Origin: Halobacteriovorax sp. JY17
Lineage (GTDB): Bacteria > Bdellovibrionota > Bacteriovoracia > Bacteriovoracales > Bacteriovoracaceae
Reading direction: 5' to 3'
Length of the DNA stretch: 64,000 nt
NCBI RefSeq assembly: GCF_002753895.1
Contig: NZ_NJER01000002.1
Span: forward strand, 679,990 to 743,989
This document shows positions 9,041 through 17,591 of the stretch, piece after piece (positions within the stretch are counted from its first letter, which is position 1; every line of letters starts with the position of its first letter). A model generated the notes under the pieces. It was not told the DNA's origin. It worked only from the letters and a program-made list of their open reading frames with translations, and searched no databases. Position numbers and translations under genes: made by a program.

Positions 9041-9075
9041 TACGAGGGCCCGCATTAACTGCGGGCCTTTTTTTT
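9041..9075 (+). terminator. Rho-independent terminator of rpsA
   Basis: Stem GGCCCGCA / TGCGGGCC closes a TTAAC loop and is followed directly by eight T residues; this is a textbook intrinsic terminator 30 nt after the rpsA stop. Confidence 0.95.
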
Positions 9076-9076
9076 G

Positions 9077-9310
9077 GAGGCGTCATATGCCAGGAAGGCA
9101 TATGACGCCGAACAACCCAGGCGAGCACAGGAGGTGCGAGATCGGGGGCCGGCTTTGAAGCGCGAAGCTATTAAACGCCGAACAACGCGTAGGTGAGCAG
9201 GATGCGAACCGAAGAGGTGGATAATCTTTGATTTTCTTGCAAGTAAGTTAGAGCACAGGAAGTGCGAGATCGGGTGAATATGCCAGGAAAATATATAGCA
9301 ACGCGTTAGT
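9077..9310 (+). repeat. GC-rich array of AGGA-loop hairpins downstream of rpsA
   Basis: Within about 230 nt there are five AGGA-centred elements: a perfect 13-bp hairpin with loop AGGAA (9079-9109); GCAC-AGGAG-GTGC (9125-9137); GC-AGGAT-GC (9197-9205); GCAC-AGGAA-GTGC (9253-9265); and ATGCCAGGAAAATAT (9280-9293). The 24-nt stretches 9123-9146 and 9251-9274 differ at one base. ACGCCGAACAAC occurs at 9105-9116 and 9175-9186, and CAACGCGT recurs at 9183 and 9299. GC content is clearly above the surroundings. No protein frame is convincing. It may be a dispersed repeat, or an RNA with CsrA-type GGA loops; no promoter of its own is obvious. Confidence 0.7.
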
Positions 9311-9572
9311 TTTGAATAATATCGAATTCTCCTTTTATGTACGAATTTTCAGTACGTTATCTCCATGATTGCTCTCGCAGATTGCCTAATTACTCTAGTT
9401 TCTTACACTGGCTAAAGTGGGACCCTGCTCTTTAATTAGCTGGTTTTACGTAAGGATTTGACAGTCCTGACATATTCTTACATTTGCATGTAGGAATTAC
9501 AGAGTGTCTGGGTTCTTTCTGACATGCTGTTTTAGCGGTGTTAGTTTTCAGTATCGAAAAAAGGGGAAAAGA
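9311..9572. other. Intergenic stretch before the trypsin-like gene
   Basis: No gene is convincing here. It holds a perfect TTGACA at 9458-9463 and a short palindrome TACAT-TTGC-ATGTA at 9479-9492. A -10 box is poor (TACATT at 9479-9484 gives a 15-nt spacer), so promoter assignment for the downstream protease is weak. The rest is AT-rich with no repeat that I can see. Confidence 0.35.
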
Positions 9573-10631
9573 ATGAAGACAGTATTAGCATTAGCAGTTC
9601 TATGTGTAAGCGCCAACGTAGCAGCAGCTCAACCAAAAGTGGCCTACGGTGAAGATAATAGAATTGATATAGTAGATAGTAGAAATAGCATGAGAAAGAA
9701 TCTTGCTTCATCTACAGCAACTCAAGTTAAAAACGGAAACCTTACTTTGTCTGAAGATAAGGCATCATACGCTTTAAAGAATGAAACATTAGAAGATTTC
9801 ATGCTGAAAATTTCTAGAACATGGTGGGACCCACAAGGTAAGCCACTTTGTAAGGGTGAGAAATTTGCAAAGCAACTTTCAATCGGAAATTGTTCAGGAT
9901 TCTTGGTTGGTAATAAGTATTTAGTAACAGCTGGTCACTGTATGACTTCTGAGAGTGATTGTTCAGGTGCTAAGTGGGTATTTGATTTCAAAAAAGGTGA
10001 AGTAGAAGATCTAAGCCTAGAAGCTGACAAAGTTTATTCTTGTAAAACAATTGTTAGTCAAAAGCTATCAAATAGTGATCAGATGGATTATGCACTAATC
10101 GAACTTGATAGAGTTGTTGAGGGAAGAGAGCCATTACAGTTTAGAAAAGAAGGTAAGATTGGTTTAGGTGAAGGTGTATTTGTTATTGGTTCACCGTCAG
10201 GTCTTCCTTTAAAAATATCTGGAGACTCAACTGTTCAAGCAAATGGGAACTCTGTTTACTTCGATGCTGATTTAGATACATTTGGTGGAAACTCTGGTTC
10301 AGCAGTATTTAATGCAAGAAGTGGAGAAGTTGAAGGAATCTTAGTTCGTGGAGCAAAAGATTATACAACTTACACAAGAAAAGACGAAGATGGAAATAGC
10401 TATGAGTGCCAAGGTGTTAACTTCTGTGAAGAAGGTGTTACTGGTGGAGCATGTGGTGGAGAAGCCGTTACTCGTATAACAAATGTAGAAATCGAAAAGA
10501 AAATTGCTGAATTTGAAGCACAGACGGAGAGCGAAGTAGATAATACTGTTGAAAATGTTCTAAGTGATAGTGAAGTTGATCAAGCAATTAGTGAAGCTTT
10601 AGCAGCATTAGATGCAGCAGAGCTTCAGTAA
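9573..10631 (+). CDS. Secreted trypsin-like serine protease (S1/V8 type)
   Basis: 352 residues from ATG 9573, which follows AAGGGG; an earlier in-frame GTG at 9504 is rejected because the signal peptide begins at 9573. The signal MKTVLALAVLCVSANVAAA predicts export. The chymotrypsin-fold triad is visible: His in VTAGHCM, Asp in DYALIEL, Ser in GGNSGSAVF. Several Cys residues around the His and Ser loops could pair. The last 50 residues are acidic (repeated SEVD, EAQTE). The enzyme may degrade prey or extracellular proteins, which is inference. Start and end are flanked by intergenic DNA, so it is monocistronic. Confidence 0.9.
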   Translation: MKTVLALAVLCVSANVAAAQPKVAYGEDNRIDIVDSRNSMRKNLASSTATQVKNGNLTLSEDKASYALKNETLEDFMLKISRTWWDPQGKPLCKGEKFAKQLSIGNCSGFLVGNKYLVTAGHCMTSESDCSGAKWVFDFKKGEVEDLSLEADKVYSCKTIVSQKLSNSDQMDYALIELDRVVEGREPLQFRKEGKIGLGEGVFVIGSPSGLPLKISGDSTVQANGNSVYFDADLDTFGGNSGSAVFNARSGEVEGILVRGAKDYTTYTRKDEDGNSYECQGVNFCEEGVTGGACGGEAVTRITNVEIEKKIAEFEAQTESEVDNTVENVLSDSEVDQAISEALAALDAAELQ

Positions 10632-10694
10632 AAAAAAAGAGAGTTATCAGGTGAAGCGAACTTTCGTAAATGTGTCGTGACCTTTTAATTATAT

Positions 10695-10725
10695 AAGGCC
10701 TATCTTTTGATAGGCCTTTATTATT
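10695..10725 (+). terminator. Rho-independent terminator after the trypsin-like gene
   Basis: Stem AAGGCCTATC / GATAGGCCTT with TTTT loop, followed by a T-rich tract (TATTATT). It lies 64 nt beyond the stop. Confidence 0.88.
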
Positions 10726-10734
10726 GGGAATGAA

Positions 10735-11463
10735 ATGAAGGTATACTTAATTTTAATATTCTTAATAACATCTAGCGAAGCCTTCTCTAAAGGGCGAAAT
10801 TGTTTTTCTACACACATTAAAGATGCCATTGAAGAAAACAAGTATAGAAAACCTCTTTACGCTAAGCTTACGAATGGAAGAACAAAGATCCTAAGTAATC
10901 TCTTAATTAATTCTGAAAGAATTACTTTTCTATTAGCAAAAGCTTATGATCAAAGAGCTAAGAAGTATCAACAGAAAAATTTACCAATACTTTGTTTAGA
11001 TTATATTGATATGAATCTCACACCAGCATTCTCATCATATCTTGACTATCCTGATCTGAGATATAGAGAAGTTCCAAAAATAAATATTAAAGAAGTAAAA
11101 AAAGAATTAAAGAAGTCGTTAAAGAGAAACTATGAAGAAGTTTTAGTGACAAGTGAGAGACTCATAGAGGAGTATAAGAACTCAGGACACTATAATTGTA
11201 TGGTTGTTCATGTTCTAGAGTCGATTAGGAGAGCAGCATTTCTAGCTCCTCACTATATTCTTTCTGCAAAAATGAAAGAGCTAAATTCACCTAAAAGAAT
11301 AATTTCAAGTAATATAAAACTTCAAATTAATTCTCTTGGGGTTTGGTACTACTTAGATCGAAAGGCGTCTGAGTTTCAAGAAGAAGGGGTGAGAATTCTT
11401 TGTCAGGATATCCCAAAAATTGACTTACCAACAAGTATGGAAGTGGACTCTATTTATAACTAG
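10735..11463 (+). CDS. Hypothetical exported protein
   Basis: 242 residues, not recognised. An N-terminal hydrophobic stretch (MKVYLILIFLITSSEAFS) looks like a signal peptide, then a Cys at about residue 23. The rest is helical and Lys/Glu/Tyr-rich, with a second Cys (YNCMVVHV) and a third (ILCQDIP), so disulfide pairing in the periplasm is possible. The sequence shows a weak internal duplication: both halves contain an ILCxDI/ILCLDY segment after a run of basic residues (residues about 83 and 220). It is followed 8 nt later by another unknown gene. Confidence 0.6.
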   Translation: MKVYLILIFLITSSEAFSKGRNCFSTHIKDAIEENKYRKPLYAKLTNGRTKILSNLLINSERITFLLAKAYDQRAKKYQQKNLPILCLDYIDMNLTPAFSSYLDYPDLRYREVPKINIKEVKKELKKSLKRNYEEVLVTSERLIEEYKNSGHYNCMVVHVLESIRRAAFLAPHYILSAKMKELNSPKRIISSNIKLQINSLGVWYYLDRKASEFQEEGVRILCQDIPKIDLPTSMEVDSIYN

Positions 11464-11471
11464 GTTAGAAG

Positions 11472-12014
11472 ATGAATTATTTTTATCACTTACTTCCTGA
11501 GCCATTTATAGGAAGTAAATTAATTCCATTAAATGAAATGAATCCTGAAGGCGAACTCTACAAGTCTCACAATAGAAAATATCTTGGTCGAGAAGAGCTG
11601 ACGGAAGAAATTATTCCAATATTAAATTGCAAATGGAATGATGTGGTTCAATTCTCAGCTCTTAATCCACAACTTATAATTAATGAACTACGAAAAATTC
11701 AGTCTGATTTTCAGCTCTTTAGAACGAAGTGCTTTAAAGTTTCTGTAGTAGAAGTTGAAGAGCTCTATGAAGGAGTAATATTCAATAGGAATATAAATCA
11801 GAAAAAAGGAGACTTTTCTATTTCAGACGAAGAGGTTATGGCCCTTAACTCAAAGAATTATACTGAGCTAAAATCAGTTCCACCTGAAACAATGAATTAT
11901 TGGAATAGTGTTAAAAGAGATGGTGGAAAATTTCTTTGGTTTCCTTATATCACTCATATTTTCTTAAAAGGTGCTATAGATACGACTAATTTTGAAGTGA
12001 TTAATTTAAAATAA
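11472..12014 (+). CDS. Hypothetical protein
   Basis: 180 residues, not recognised; no signal peptide or membrane segment. It begins YHLLPEPFIGSKLIPLNEM, with a long central helical segment and an aromatic C-terminal region (KFLWFPYITHIFLKG). Probably cytosolic and co-transcribed with the exported protein upstream (8-nt gap). The stop is separated by a single base from the stop of the convergent gene on the other strand. Confidence 0.6.
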   Translation: MNYFYHLLPEPFIGSKLIPLNEMNPEGELYKSHNRKYLGREELTEEIIPILNCKWNDVVQFSALNPQLIINELRKIQSDFQLFRTKCFKVSVVEVEELYEGVIFNRNINQKKGDFSISDEEVMALNSKNYTELKSVPPETMNYWNSVKRDGGKFLWFPYITHIFLKGAIDTTNFEVINLK

Positions 12015-12015
12015 A

Positions 12016-12315
12016 TTATTGCTTTGGAAGATTTGGGTCTTCAGGCATACAAACTACACATCCGTGTTCATCATTTTGGATGTGACTTGCAATTTCTTCA
12101 TCAACTTCATTTCTAAGAGTAGAGAGGTCAGCTTCGTCGGCTCCAAGACTGACGGCGAGGGTTTCAGAGAGTGAAGGCGCGTGAACCTTTATTTCAATAC
12201 CCATTTCTTCCATTCTTCTGGCATAGTCAAAAGCTTTCTCATGATCTTCAAAGTCACACTCAAATAGAACTTCTAGTGAATTGGCCTCAATGACTTTGAT
12301 TTTACTTTTTGACAT
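12016..12315 (-). CDS. Small acidic protein of unknown function
   Basis: 99 residues. It opens with a beta-strand-like segment (KIKVIEANSLEVLFECDF), then a helix with alternating charges and EIKVHAPSLSETLAVSLG, consistent with a small ferredoxin-like or ACT-like alpha/beta fold; the C-terminus has CVVCMPEDP. A CxxC-like pair is present but I do not assign metal binding. The ATG is preceded by AGGGAAAG. Family not recognised. Confidence 0.6.
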   Translation of the reverse strand: MSKSKIKVIEANSLEVLFECDFEDHEKAFDYARRMEEMGIEIKVHAPSLSETLAVSLGADEADLSTLRNEVDEEIASHIQNDEHGCVVCMPEDPNLPKQ

Positions 12316-12390
12316 ATTTTTCTTTCCCTCTAGAATTTGGTTTGTTAAAAACCATCTAGATTACTCTAACATGTCGGGGATTTCATAGAA

Positions 12391-12732
12391 ATGAAAAAGC
12401 TATATTATATCGAAGAAGAGGCCTTTCTTAGGGATTTGCTTGAAGCTCTGTGTCGGGCCGAAGAAAATTTTGAGGCCAATACGACTGCCGATGGAAGGGA
12501 TAACCTATACTTCTTTAACGATCTAAACCCAGACTTTATTCTAGTTGATTGGGCGACTATTGAAAGCTACCAAGAGAAACTCTTAGAGGACTTAGTTCAA
12601 GTGTCGCAGATTCCTGTGGGTGTTACCAAGCTAAAAGAGCAACAATTGCCAGAAGCGTGGCTAAATAGAGCAAGTCTTGTTTTGGATAAACCACTTGAGG
12701 CGAAATCTCTACTTAGAAATATCTTTTCCTAA
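12391..12732 (+). CDS. Stand-alone receiver-like (CheY-fold) protein
   Basis: 113 residues matching a response regulator receiver without an output domain: an acidic cluster IEEEAF at residues 7-12 in place of the usual DD pair, FILVDWA at the phospho-acceptor Asp (about residue 51), VGVTK at the Thr switch and VLDKPLE with the conserved Lys-Pro. All key positions can be mapped, although acidic pair and flanks are unusual, so phosphorylation is plausible but not certain. No histidine kinase is adjacent. A hairpin with arms AAATCTATT/AATAGATTT (12731-12758) directly follows. Confidence 0.6.
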   Translation: MKKLYYIEEEAFLRDLLEALCRAEENFEANTTADGRDNLYFFNDLNPDFILVDWATIESYQEKLLEDLVQVSQIPVGVTKLKEQQLPEAWLNRASLVLDKPLEAKSLLRNIFS

Positions 12733-12758
12733 ATCTATTCTTCGTTAATAATAGATTT

Positions 12759-12851
12759 ATGGATAAAGAATTAATTACTATCATTGGCTCACTTATTATT
12801 ATCGTGCTCATCGTTGTTTTAACCATCTACTACCGCAGCGGTCTCTTTTAG
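12759..12851 (+). CDS. 30-residue single-pass membrane peptide
   Basis: A short frame encoding 30 residues: charged start (MDKEL), then an almost uninterrupted hydrophobic segment (ITIIGSLIIIVLIVVLTIYY) and a basic end (RSGLF). This is typical of small membrane proteins. It lies 26 nt after the receiver gene. Only a weak ribosome site is seen, and its start sits at the edge of a 9-bp inverted repeat. Nothing else in the gap explains the bias towards Ile/Val/Leu codons. Moderately supported. Confidence 0.45.
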   Translation: MDKELITIIGSLIIIVLIVVLTIYYRSGLF

Positions 12852-12921
12852 GTCTACCTAATACACTACTTTAATTTCAACACTTTGATGCGTCTCGTAT
12901 TCAAGGCTCGTTTATTTGTCC

Positions 12922-12927
12922 TATAAT
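12922..12927 (+). promoter_or_regulatory. Probable -10 box of the URC operon
   Basis: A perfect TATAAT sits 38 nt before the first start codon of the operon. The matching -35 is poor (TTCAAG at 12900-12905, 16-nt spacer), so activator dependence is possible. Confidence 0.5.
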
Positions 12928-12965
12928 GGACGGCTATTTAATTTATTTATAATTATGGAGTCATA

Positions 12966-14444
12966 ATGAGTGTTATTGAAATACCAAAAGAGGTAATGGA
13001 CGCCCCAAATTTTATCGGTGGTGAGTGGGTTGTTGGAGATGGTGAAGTCATCGATATTTATTCTCCTTACTCAGGTTCAATTGTCGGAAGAACTAATATA
13101 GCAACAAGCAAGCAAATTGATGTTGCAATTGCAAAAGCTAAAGAAGCTCAGGTTGTGTGGGGGCAAACTCCGATTAAAGATAGAACCAAAGTTATGTTTA
13201 ACTTTAGAGAAATTCTTTTAAGAGATATAGATAAGATCGCTCAAGTTGTTTCTCTAGAGAATGGAAAAATTCTTTCTGAATCTAAAGCAGGAATCATGAA
13301 AGGAATAGAAGTTCTAGAGTACGCTATCAGTCTTCAAAATTTAGATGCTGGTGCAAAGATGGAAGTTTCTAGAGGCGTGTTCTGCGAGTATAGAAGAGAG
13401 GCCCTAGGAGTTGTCGCTTCAATCACTCCATTTAATTTTCCAGCAATGGTTCCAATGTGGACAATTCCAATTGCTATTACTCTTGGAAATTCTTATGTAT
13501 GGAAGCCATCGGAGAAAACACCTCTTACTGCAACTCTTCTGGGGAAAGCATTGGCAGAAGCAGGTCTTCCAGCTGGTGTTCTAACAATTCTAAACGGAAC
13601 AGCAGACTGCGTGAATTCAATCATTGATAATGCAGATATTAAAGCAGTAGGTTTTGTAGGATCATCAAAGATTGCAAAACTTGTCTACGCAAGAGCAACT
13701 GCCCTTGGTAAGAGAGCTCTATGTCTAGGTGGAGCAAAGAATCACATCATTTTATTACCAGATGCTGACCCTGAAATGGCAGGAGTGGGAATTGCTGATT
13801 CTTTCACTGGTTGTGCTGGACAGAGATGTATGGCCGCTTCGGTTCTTCTTGCTGTTGGAGAAGTAGACAAGCAAATTGAAAGTATTATCGAAAGAGCAAA
13901 GAGCACAAGTCTTGGCGACAAGATGGGAGCAATCATTACAAAGGAGCAAGTTGAGTTCCTAAATGGTGCAATTAAAAAAGCTGAAAAAGATGGAGCGAAA
14001 ATTCTTCTTGATGGAAGAAAAGCAACGAAACCAGAAGGACTTGGAGAAGGTTTCTGGCTTGGACCAACAATATTAGATGGTGTTAAGGAAGATTCGGAAG
14101 CATCTAAGTTAGAATTATTTGGACCAATTATGAGTATCATTAGGTGTTCAAATATTTCGGAAGCTCTAAAAATTGAAAATGCAAATGACTATGGAAATGC
14201 GGCAAGTGTGTTTACAAGCAGTGGAGCACTAGCTGAAGTTGTTGCCAAGAATGCAAGTGCAGGTATGGTCGGTATTAATATCGGTGTACCAGTACCAAGA
14301 GAGCCGTTTAGCTTTGGTGGAATCAACGATTCAAAATTTGGACACGGAGATATCACTGGAGAAAATAGTTTAAATTTCTGGTCACATAATAAGAAAGTCA
14401 CAACTAAGTGGCAGATGCAAAATGATCATAACTGGATGAGCTAA
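12966..14444 (+). CDS. CoA-acylating semialdehyde dehydrogenase, MmsA family
   Basis: 492 residues, aldehyde dehydrogenase superfamily. Landmarks: ASITPFNFPAMVPMWTIP (NAD site and MmsA-typical PMW), LGGAKNHIILLPDAD, and the catalytic Cys in CAGQRCMA. MmsA enzymes convert methylmalonate or malonate semialdehyde with CoA and NAD to propionyl- or acetyl-CoA and CO2. It is first in an operon with URC1, URC4, upp and udk, so here it may use malonate semialdehyde from uracil breakdown (inference) rather than serve valine degradation. GGAG precedes the ATG. The next gene starts 22 nt downstream. Confidence 0.88.
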   Translation: MSVIEIPKEVMDAPNFIGGEWVVGDGEVIDIYSPYSGSIVGRTNIATSKQIDVAIAKAKEAQVVWGQTPIKDRTKVMFNFREILLRDIDKIAQVVSLENGKILSESKAGIMKGIEVLEYAISLQNLDAGAKMEVSRGVFCEYRREALGVVASITPFNFPAMVPMWTIPIAITLGNSYVWKPSEKTPLTATLLGKALAEAGLPAGVLTILNGTADCVNSIIDNADIKAVGFVGSSKIAKLVYARATALGKRALCLGGAKNHIILLPDADPEMAGVGIADSFTGCAGQRCMAASVLLAVGEVDKQIESIIERAKSTSLGDKMGAIITKEQVEFLNGAIKKAEKDGAKILLDGRKATKPEGLGEGFWLGPTILDGVKEDSEASKLELFGPIMSIIRCSNISEALKIENANDYGNAASVFTSSGALAEVVAKNASAGMVGINIGVPVPREPFSFGGINDSKFGHGDITGENSLNFWSHNKKVTTKWQMQNDHNWMS

Positions 14445-14466
14445 GGCCCATTCACAGGAGAAATAT

Positions 14467-15729
14467 ATGAGTAAGGATAAATTTGAGAGACCAAGTCATG
14501 TGGTATTAACTTCTCACAGTAATCAAATTTTTAAGAAGTCCCTTCCTGTAAATTGGGGAGCAGATAATCCTAAAGAGAGAGGGCCAATCATTGCGACTAT
14601 CTCTGAAAAAGAAAATAGAAATGCTATTGGAACTCATAGTGGTTCATATACGGTTTATAGAGCGCTATCTATTGCAAATGGGGACTATCCTCGTGAGCAT
14701 AGACCGGAGCTAGAGAATACTTTCTCTCCTGTTACTATTAAGCCTCAGGATTCTTGGTTTGATCCTGAAAAGATTGTTTCAATCGATCCTTGGGGTGGAC
14801 ACATTCAAGAACTTTACGGTGATTATATTAGAGAAGGTTATAATATCAAACCTACTATTGCCGTGACTCAAGCAAGACTTCATATTCCTGAAATATTCGA
14901 AGCAATTGATAAAGGCAGACTTGAAATTGATGGTGATATCATCGCAAAAGATAAGTCTGTTAAAGTAACAAAAATTGCATTTGAACCAGTTTGGTACTTA
15001 CCTGGAATTGCTAAGCGTCTTGGAATTGATGAAGGTGAACTTAGAAAAATTCTCTTCAATGAGACAGGGGGAATGTTCCCAGAACTAGTAACAAGACCTG
15101 ATTTAAAAGTTTTACTTCCTCCAATTGGTTCAACAACGGCCTATGTATTTGGAGATGTTGATAAGCTTTCAAACCCAGAAGTAGAACTAAGTTGTAGAGT
15201 TCATGATGAGTGTAATGGATCAGATGTCTTTGGCTCAGATATTTGTACTTGTAGACCTTACCTTACTTACGGAATCGAGCACGCAACCAAAACTGCTCAA
15301 AGAGGTGGTGTAGGCTTAATTGTTTACTATAGAAAAGAAGGACGTGCTCTCGGTGAAGTTACGAAGTTCTTAGTTTATAACGCGAGAAAGAGACAAGAAG
15401 GCGGAGATTCAGCAAAGAATTATTTCAAGAGAACTGAGTGTGTTGCAGGTGTTGAAGATGCGAGATTTCAAGAATTCATGCCCGATGTTCTTCAGTACTT
15501 CGGAGTAAAGAGAATTCATAATCTTCACTCAATGAGTAATATGAAATACGACGCCATTGCAAAAAGTGGAATTGAAGTGATTAATAGAATTTCTATTCCT
15601 GATGACTTAATTCCAGCAGACGCGCAAGTTGAAATGGAAGCGAAAAAAGCGGCAGGTTACTTCACTGAAGGTGAAATCAAAGGTGAAGATGACCTTGGTA
15701 AAGTTGTCGGTAGAAATTTAGAAGAATAA
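14467..15729 (+). CDS. urc1: URC1-type uracil catabolism protein (GTP cyclohydrolase II homologue)
   Basis: 420 residues. The C-terminal half resembles GTP cyclohydrolase II: RVHDECNGSDVFGSDICTC holds the three zinc Cys (C, CxC), and VGLIVYYRKEGRALGEVTK matches the YHRQEGRNIGL catalytic segment. A long N-terminal region (about 230 residues) and the C-terminal HSMSNMKYDAIAKSGI are features of URC1 rather than RibA. URC1 is needed for the URC route of uracil degradation described in the yeast Lachancea kluyveri, with homologues in bacteria. The neighbours URC4, upp and udk fit this and argue against riboflavin synthesis. GGAG ribosome site. Confidence 0.88.
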   Translation: MSKDKFERPSHVVLTSHSNQIFKKSLPVNWGADNPKERGPIIATISEKENRNAIGTHSGSYTVYRALSIANGDYPREHRPELENTFSPVTIKPQDSWFDPEKIVSIDPWGGHIQELYGDYIREGYNIKPTIAVTQARLHIPEIFEAIDKGRLEIDGDIIAKDKSVKVTKIAFEPVWYLPGIAKRLGIDEGELRKILFNETGGMFPELVTRPDLKVLLPPIGSTTAYVFGDVDKLSNPEVELSCRVHDECNGSDVFGSDICTCRPYLTYGIEHATKTAQRGGVGLIVYYRKEGRALGEVTKFLVYNARKRQEGGDSAKNYFKRTECVAGVEDARFQEFMPDVLQYFGVKRIHNLHSMSNMKYDAIAKSGIEVINRISIPDDLIPADAQVEMEAKKAAGYFTEGEIKGEDDLGKVVGRNLEE

Positions 15730-15742
15730 TAAAGGTAGAAAA

Positions 15743-16942
15743 ATGAACAAAGAAATAGATTATATATTAAGTGCTGAAGCAGTTAGAGAGAGAACATCGA
15801 AGTTATTTGATCTAACTGTCGCCGGTAAAACTAACTTTGAATACCACGAAGAGAAGTTACAAGAGGTTTCTAATTTCGTTCTTGAAGTGATTAAAGATAA
15901 TTATCCAGACCTTAAAATTCCTTTCCATTCTAGGTGGGGACATTTTCAGGTTGGAGGAATCGATAGAAATTCAAAGTTTGATTCAGAGCTTGCATCACTT
16001 GATCCTAAGGAAAAGGGAAGAACAAAACTAGACCTAGTGATTACCTCAGTTCTTCTTGATGCTGGAGCAGGGCCAACTTGGAGCTTTGATGAAGATGGGA
16101 AATCGTTTAATAGAAGTGAAGGTCTTGGTGTCGCTAGCTGGCATATGTTCATGGATGGAGCATTCTCAAAGAATGGTTCAAAAATAGCTGATGCTTCAAA
16201 ACTAGTTGAAATCAGTGGAGCTGATATTGAGAAGGCCTTTCAAGTTTCAGAAAGCAATCCTCTAGTGGGAGTTTCTGGGAGAGCGGGACTTTTAGCAAGT
16301 CTAGGAAAGTGTATTCAGTCAAAGCCTGAGGTCTTTGTAGATGGACGACCTGGAAATATTTTAGATTATATGGAAAGTAAGCACGGTAGTGAATTTGCTG
16401 CAACAGATCTACTTAAAGCTGTTCTTACTCATTTTGGAGATATCTGGCCATCTCGAATTGTTGTCGATGGTATTTCTCTAGGCGATGTATGGAATCATCC
16501 ATCTCTTGGAGAGAAGAGTGATTTAAATTCTCTAGTGGCCTTTCATAAACTTTCTCAGTGGTTAACTTATTCATTGATAGAGCCTTTTATGGAAGCTGGT
16601 TTCAACGTTCACTCGGTGAATAAAATGACTGGTCTCGCTGAATATAGAAATGGTGGACTACTTATAGATTCGGGACTTATTACTCTTAGAGACCCTAAGA
16701 TGATGGAAGTCTCTCATAAGCCAGATAGTGAAATTATTATTGAATGGAGAGCTCTTACGGTAAACCTACTTGATAAAATTGCTGACATTGTAAGAAAAGA
16801 GTTAGGTTTTTCTGACGAAGAATTTCCACTAGCAAAAGTTTTAGAAGGTGGAACTTGGTGGGCAGGAAGAAGAATTGCCAAAGAGAAGAGAGAGGACTCG
16901 TCACCGCCTCTTAAATTAGATAGTGATGGAACAGTTTTTTAA
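15743..16942 (+). CDS. urc4: URC4/DUF1688 protein of pyrimidine catabolism
   Basis: 399 residues, DUF1688 family. Characteristic are LSAEAVRERTSKLF at the start, IPFHSRWGHFQVGG near residue 60 and GTWWAGRRIAKEKR at the end. In L. kluyveri, loss of URC4 blocks uracil use and leads to accumulation of a ribosylurea-type intermediate, so the protein probably acts on the ring-opened product of URC1; its exact reaction is not established to my knowledge. AAGG precedes the ATG and spacing to URC1 is 13 nt. Length equals the family norm. Confidence 0.9.
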   Translation: MNKEIDYILSAEAVRERTSKLFDLTVAGKTNFEYHEEKLQEVSNFVLEVIKDNYPDLKIPFHSRWGHFQVGGIDRNSKFDSELASLDPKEKGRTKLDLVITSVLLDAGAGPTWSFDEDGKSFNRSEGLGVASWHMFMDGAFSKNGSKIADASKLVEISGADIEKAFQVSESNPLVGVSGRAGLLASLGKCIQSKPEVFVDGRPGNILDYMESKHGSEFAATDLLKAVLTHFGDIWPSRIVVDGISLGDVWNHPSLGEKSDLNSLVAFHKLSQWLTYSLIEPFMEAGFNVHSVNKMTGLAEYRNGGLLIDSGLITLRDPKMMEVSHKPDSEIIIEWRALTVNLLDKIADIVRKELGFSDEEFPLAKVLEGGTWWAGRRIAKEKREDSSPPLKLDSDGTVF

Positions 16943-16953
16943 TTGGAGTAGAA

Positions 16954-17583
16954 ATGACAAATAATTTACATGAAATAAATCATCCGGTACTAGATCATAA
17001 GCTTTCTCTCTTAAGAGATAAGAACACGAACTCTAGGGCCTTTAGAGATATTATGAATGAAATCGGAAGATTTCTAGCTTATGAAGCAACAAGAAACTTA
17101 AAGGCAGCCAAAGTCGAAATTGAAACTCCAATTATGGGAGCAACAGTTCCAGTTGTTGAAAATTACCCAATGGTCGTATCTGTTCTAAGGGCTGGAAATG
17201 GTCTACTAGATGGAGTTCTAGACACGCTACCATTTTCTGCCGTTGGTTTTGTGGGAATGTACCGAGATAAATTTATCAATAATACAGTTGAGTACTATTT
17301 CAAACTTCCTGATAAGTGTGAGGGGAGAGATGTTCTTCTTTTAGATCCAATGCTCGCAACAGGCGATACTGCGATCTCAGCTCTTGATAGATTGAAGCAA
17401 TATAAAGTTGGAAAAATTACAATGCTTACTGTTTTAATTAGTCCTGAAGGATTAGAAAGAGTTAATCACTTCCATCCTGATGTTGAAATCTATACTGTAA
17501 GTAAAGAGGAAGGATTAAACGAAAAAGGGTATCTACTTCCAGGTCTTGGTGACGCTGGAGACAGACTTTACAATACAAAATAG
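16954..17583 (+). CDS. upp: Uracil phosphoribosyltransferase
   Basis: 209 residues. The PRPP loop is LLLDPMLATGDTAISAL, and the uracil-binding C-terminus LLPGLGDAGDRLYNTK matches Upp exactly in position. The enzyme makes UMP from uracil and PRPP. In the URC pathway, a phosphoribosyltransferase is needed before ring opening, so in this operon Upp may feed catabolism as well as salvage. Start ATG follows GGAG, 11 nt after urc4. Confidence 0.96.
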   Translation: MTNNLHEINHPVLDHKLSLLRDKNTNSRAFRDIMNEIGRFLAYEATRNLKAAKVEIETPIMGATVPVVENYPMVVSVLRAGNGLLDGVLDTLPFSAVGFVGMYRDKFINNTVEYYFKLPDKCEGRDVLLLDPMLATGDTAISALDRLKQYKVGKITMLTVLISPEGLERVNHFHPDVEIYTVSKEEGLNEKGYLLPGLGDAGDRLYNTK

Positions 17584-17591
17584 GAAGTATC

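Noticed and set aside
9077-9310. IS remnant or attachment site
   Set aside because: No transposase or integrase piece, no target duplication and no tRNA near; the hairpins are the only structure seen.
13742-14140. Antisense frame inside the semialdehyde dehydrogenase
   Set aside because: The sense frame has full family motifs; the antisense has none.
14467-15729. Reading the URC1 gene as ribA for riboflavin synthesis
   Set aside because: The long N-terminal region and linkage to URC4, upp and udk fit URC1; no other riboflavin gene is nearby.
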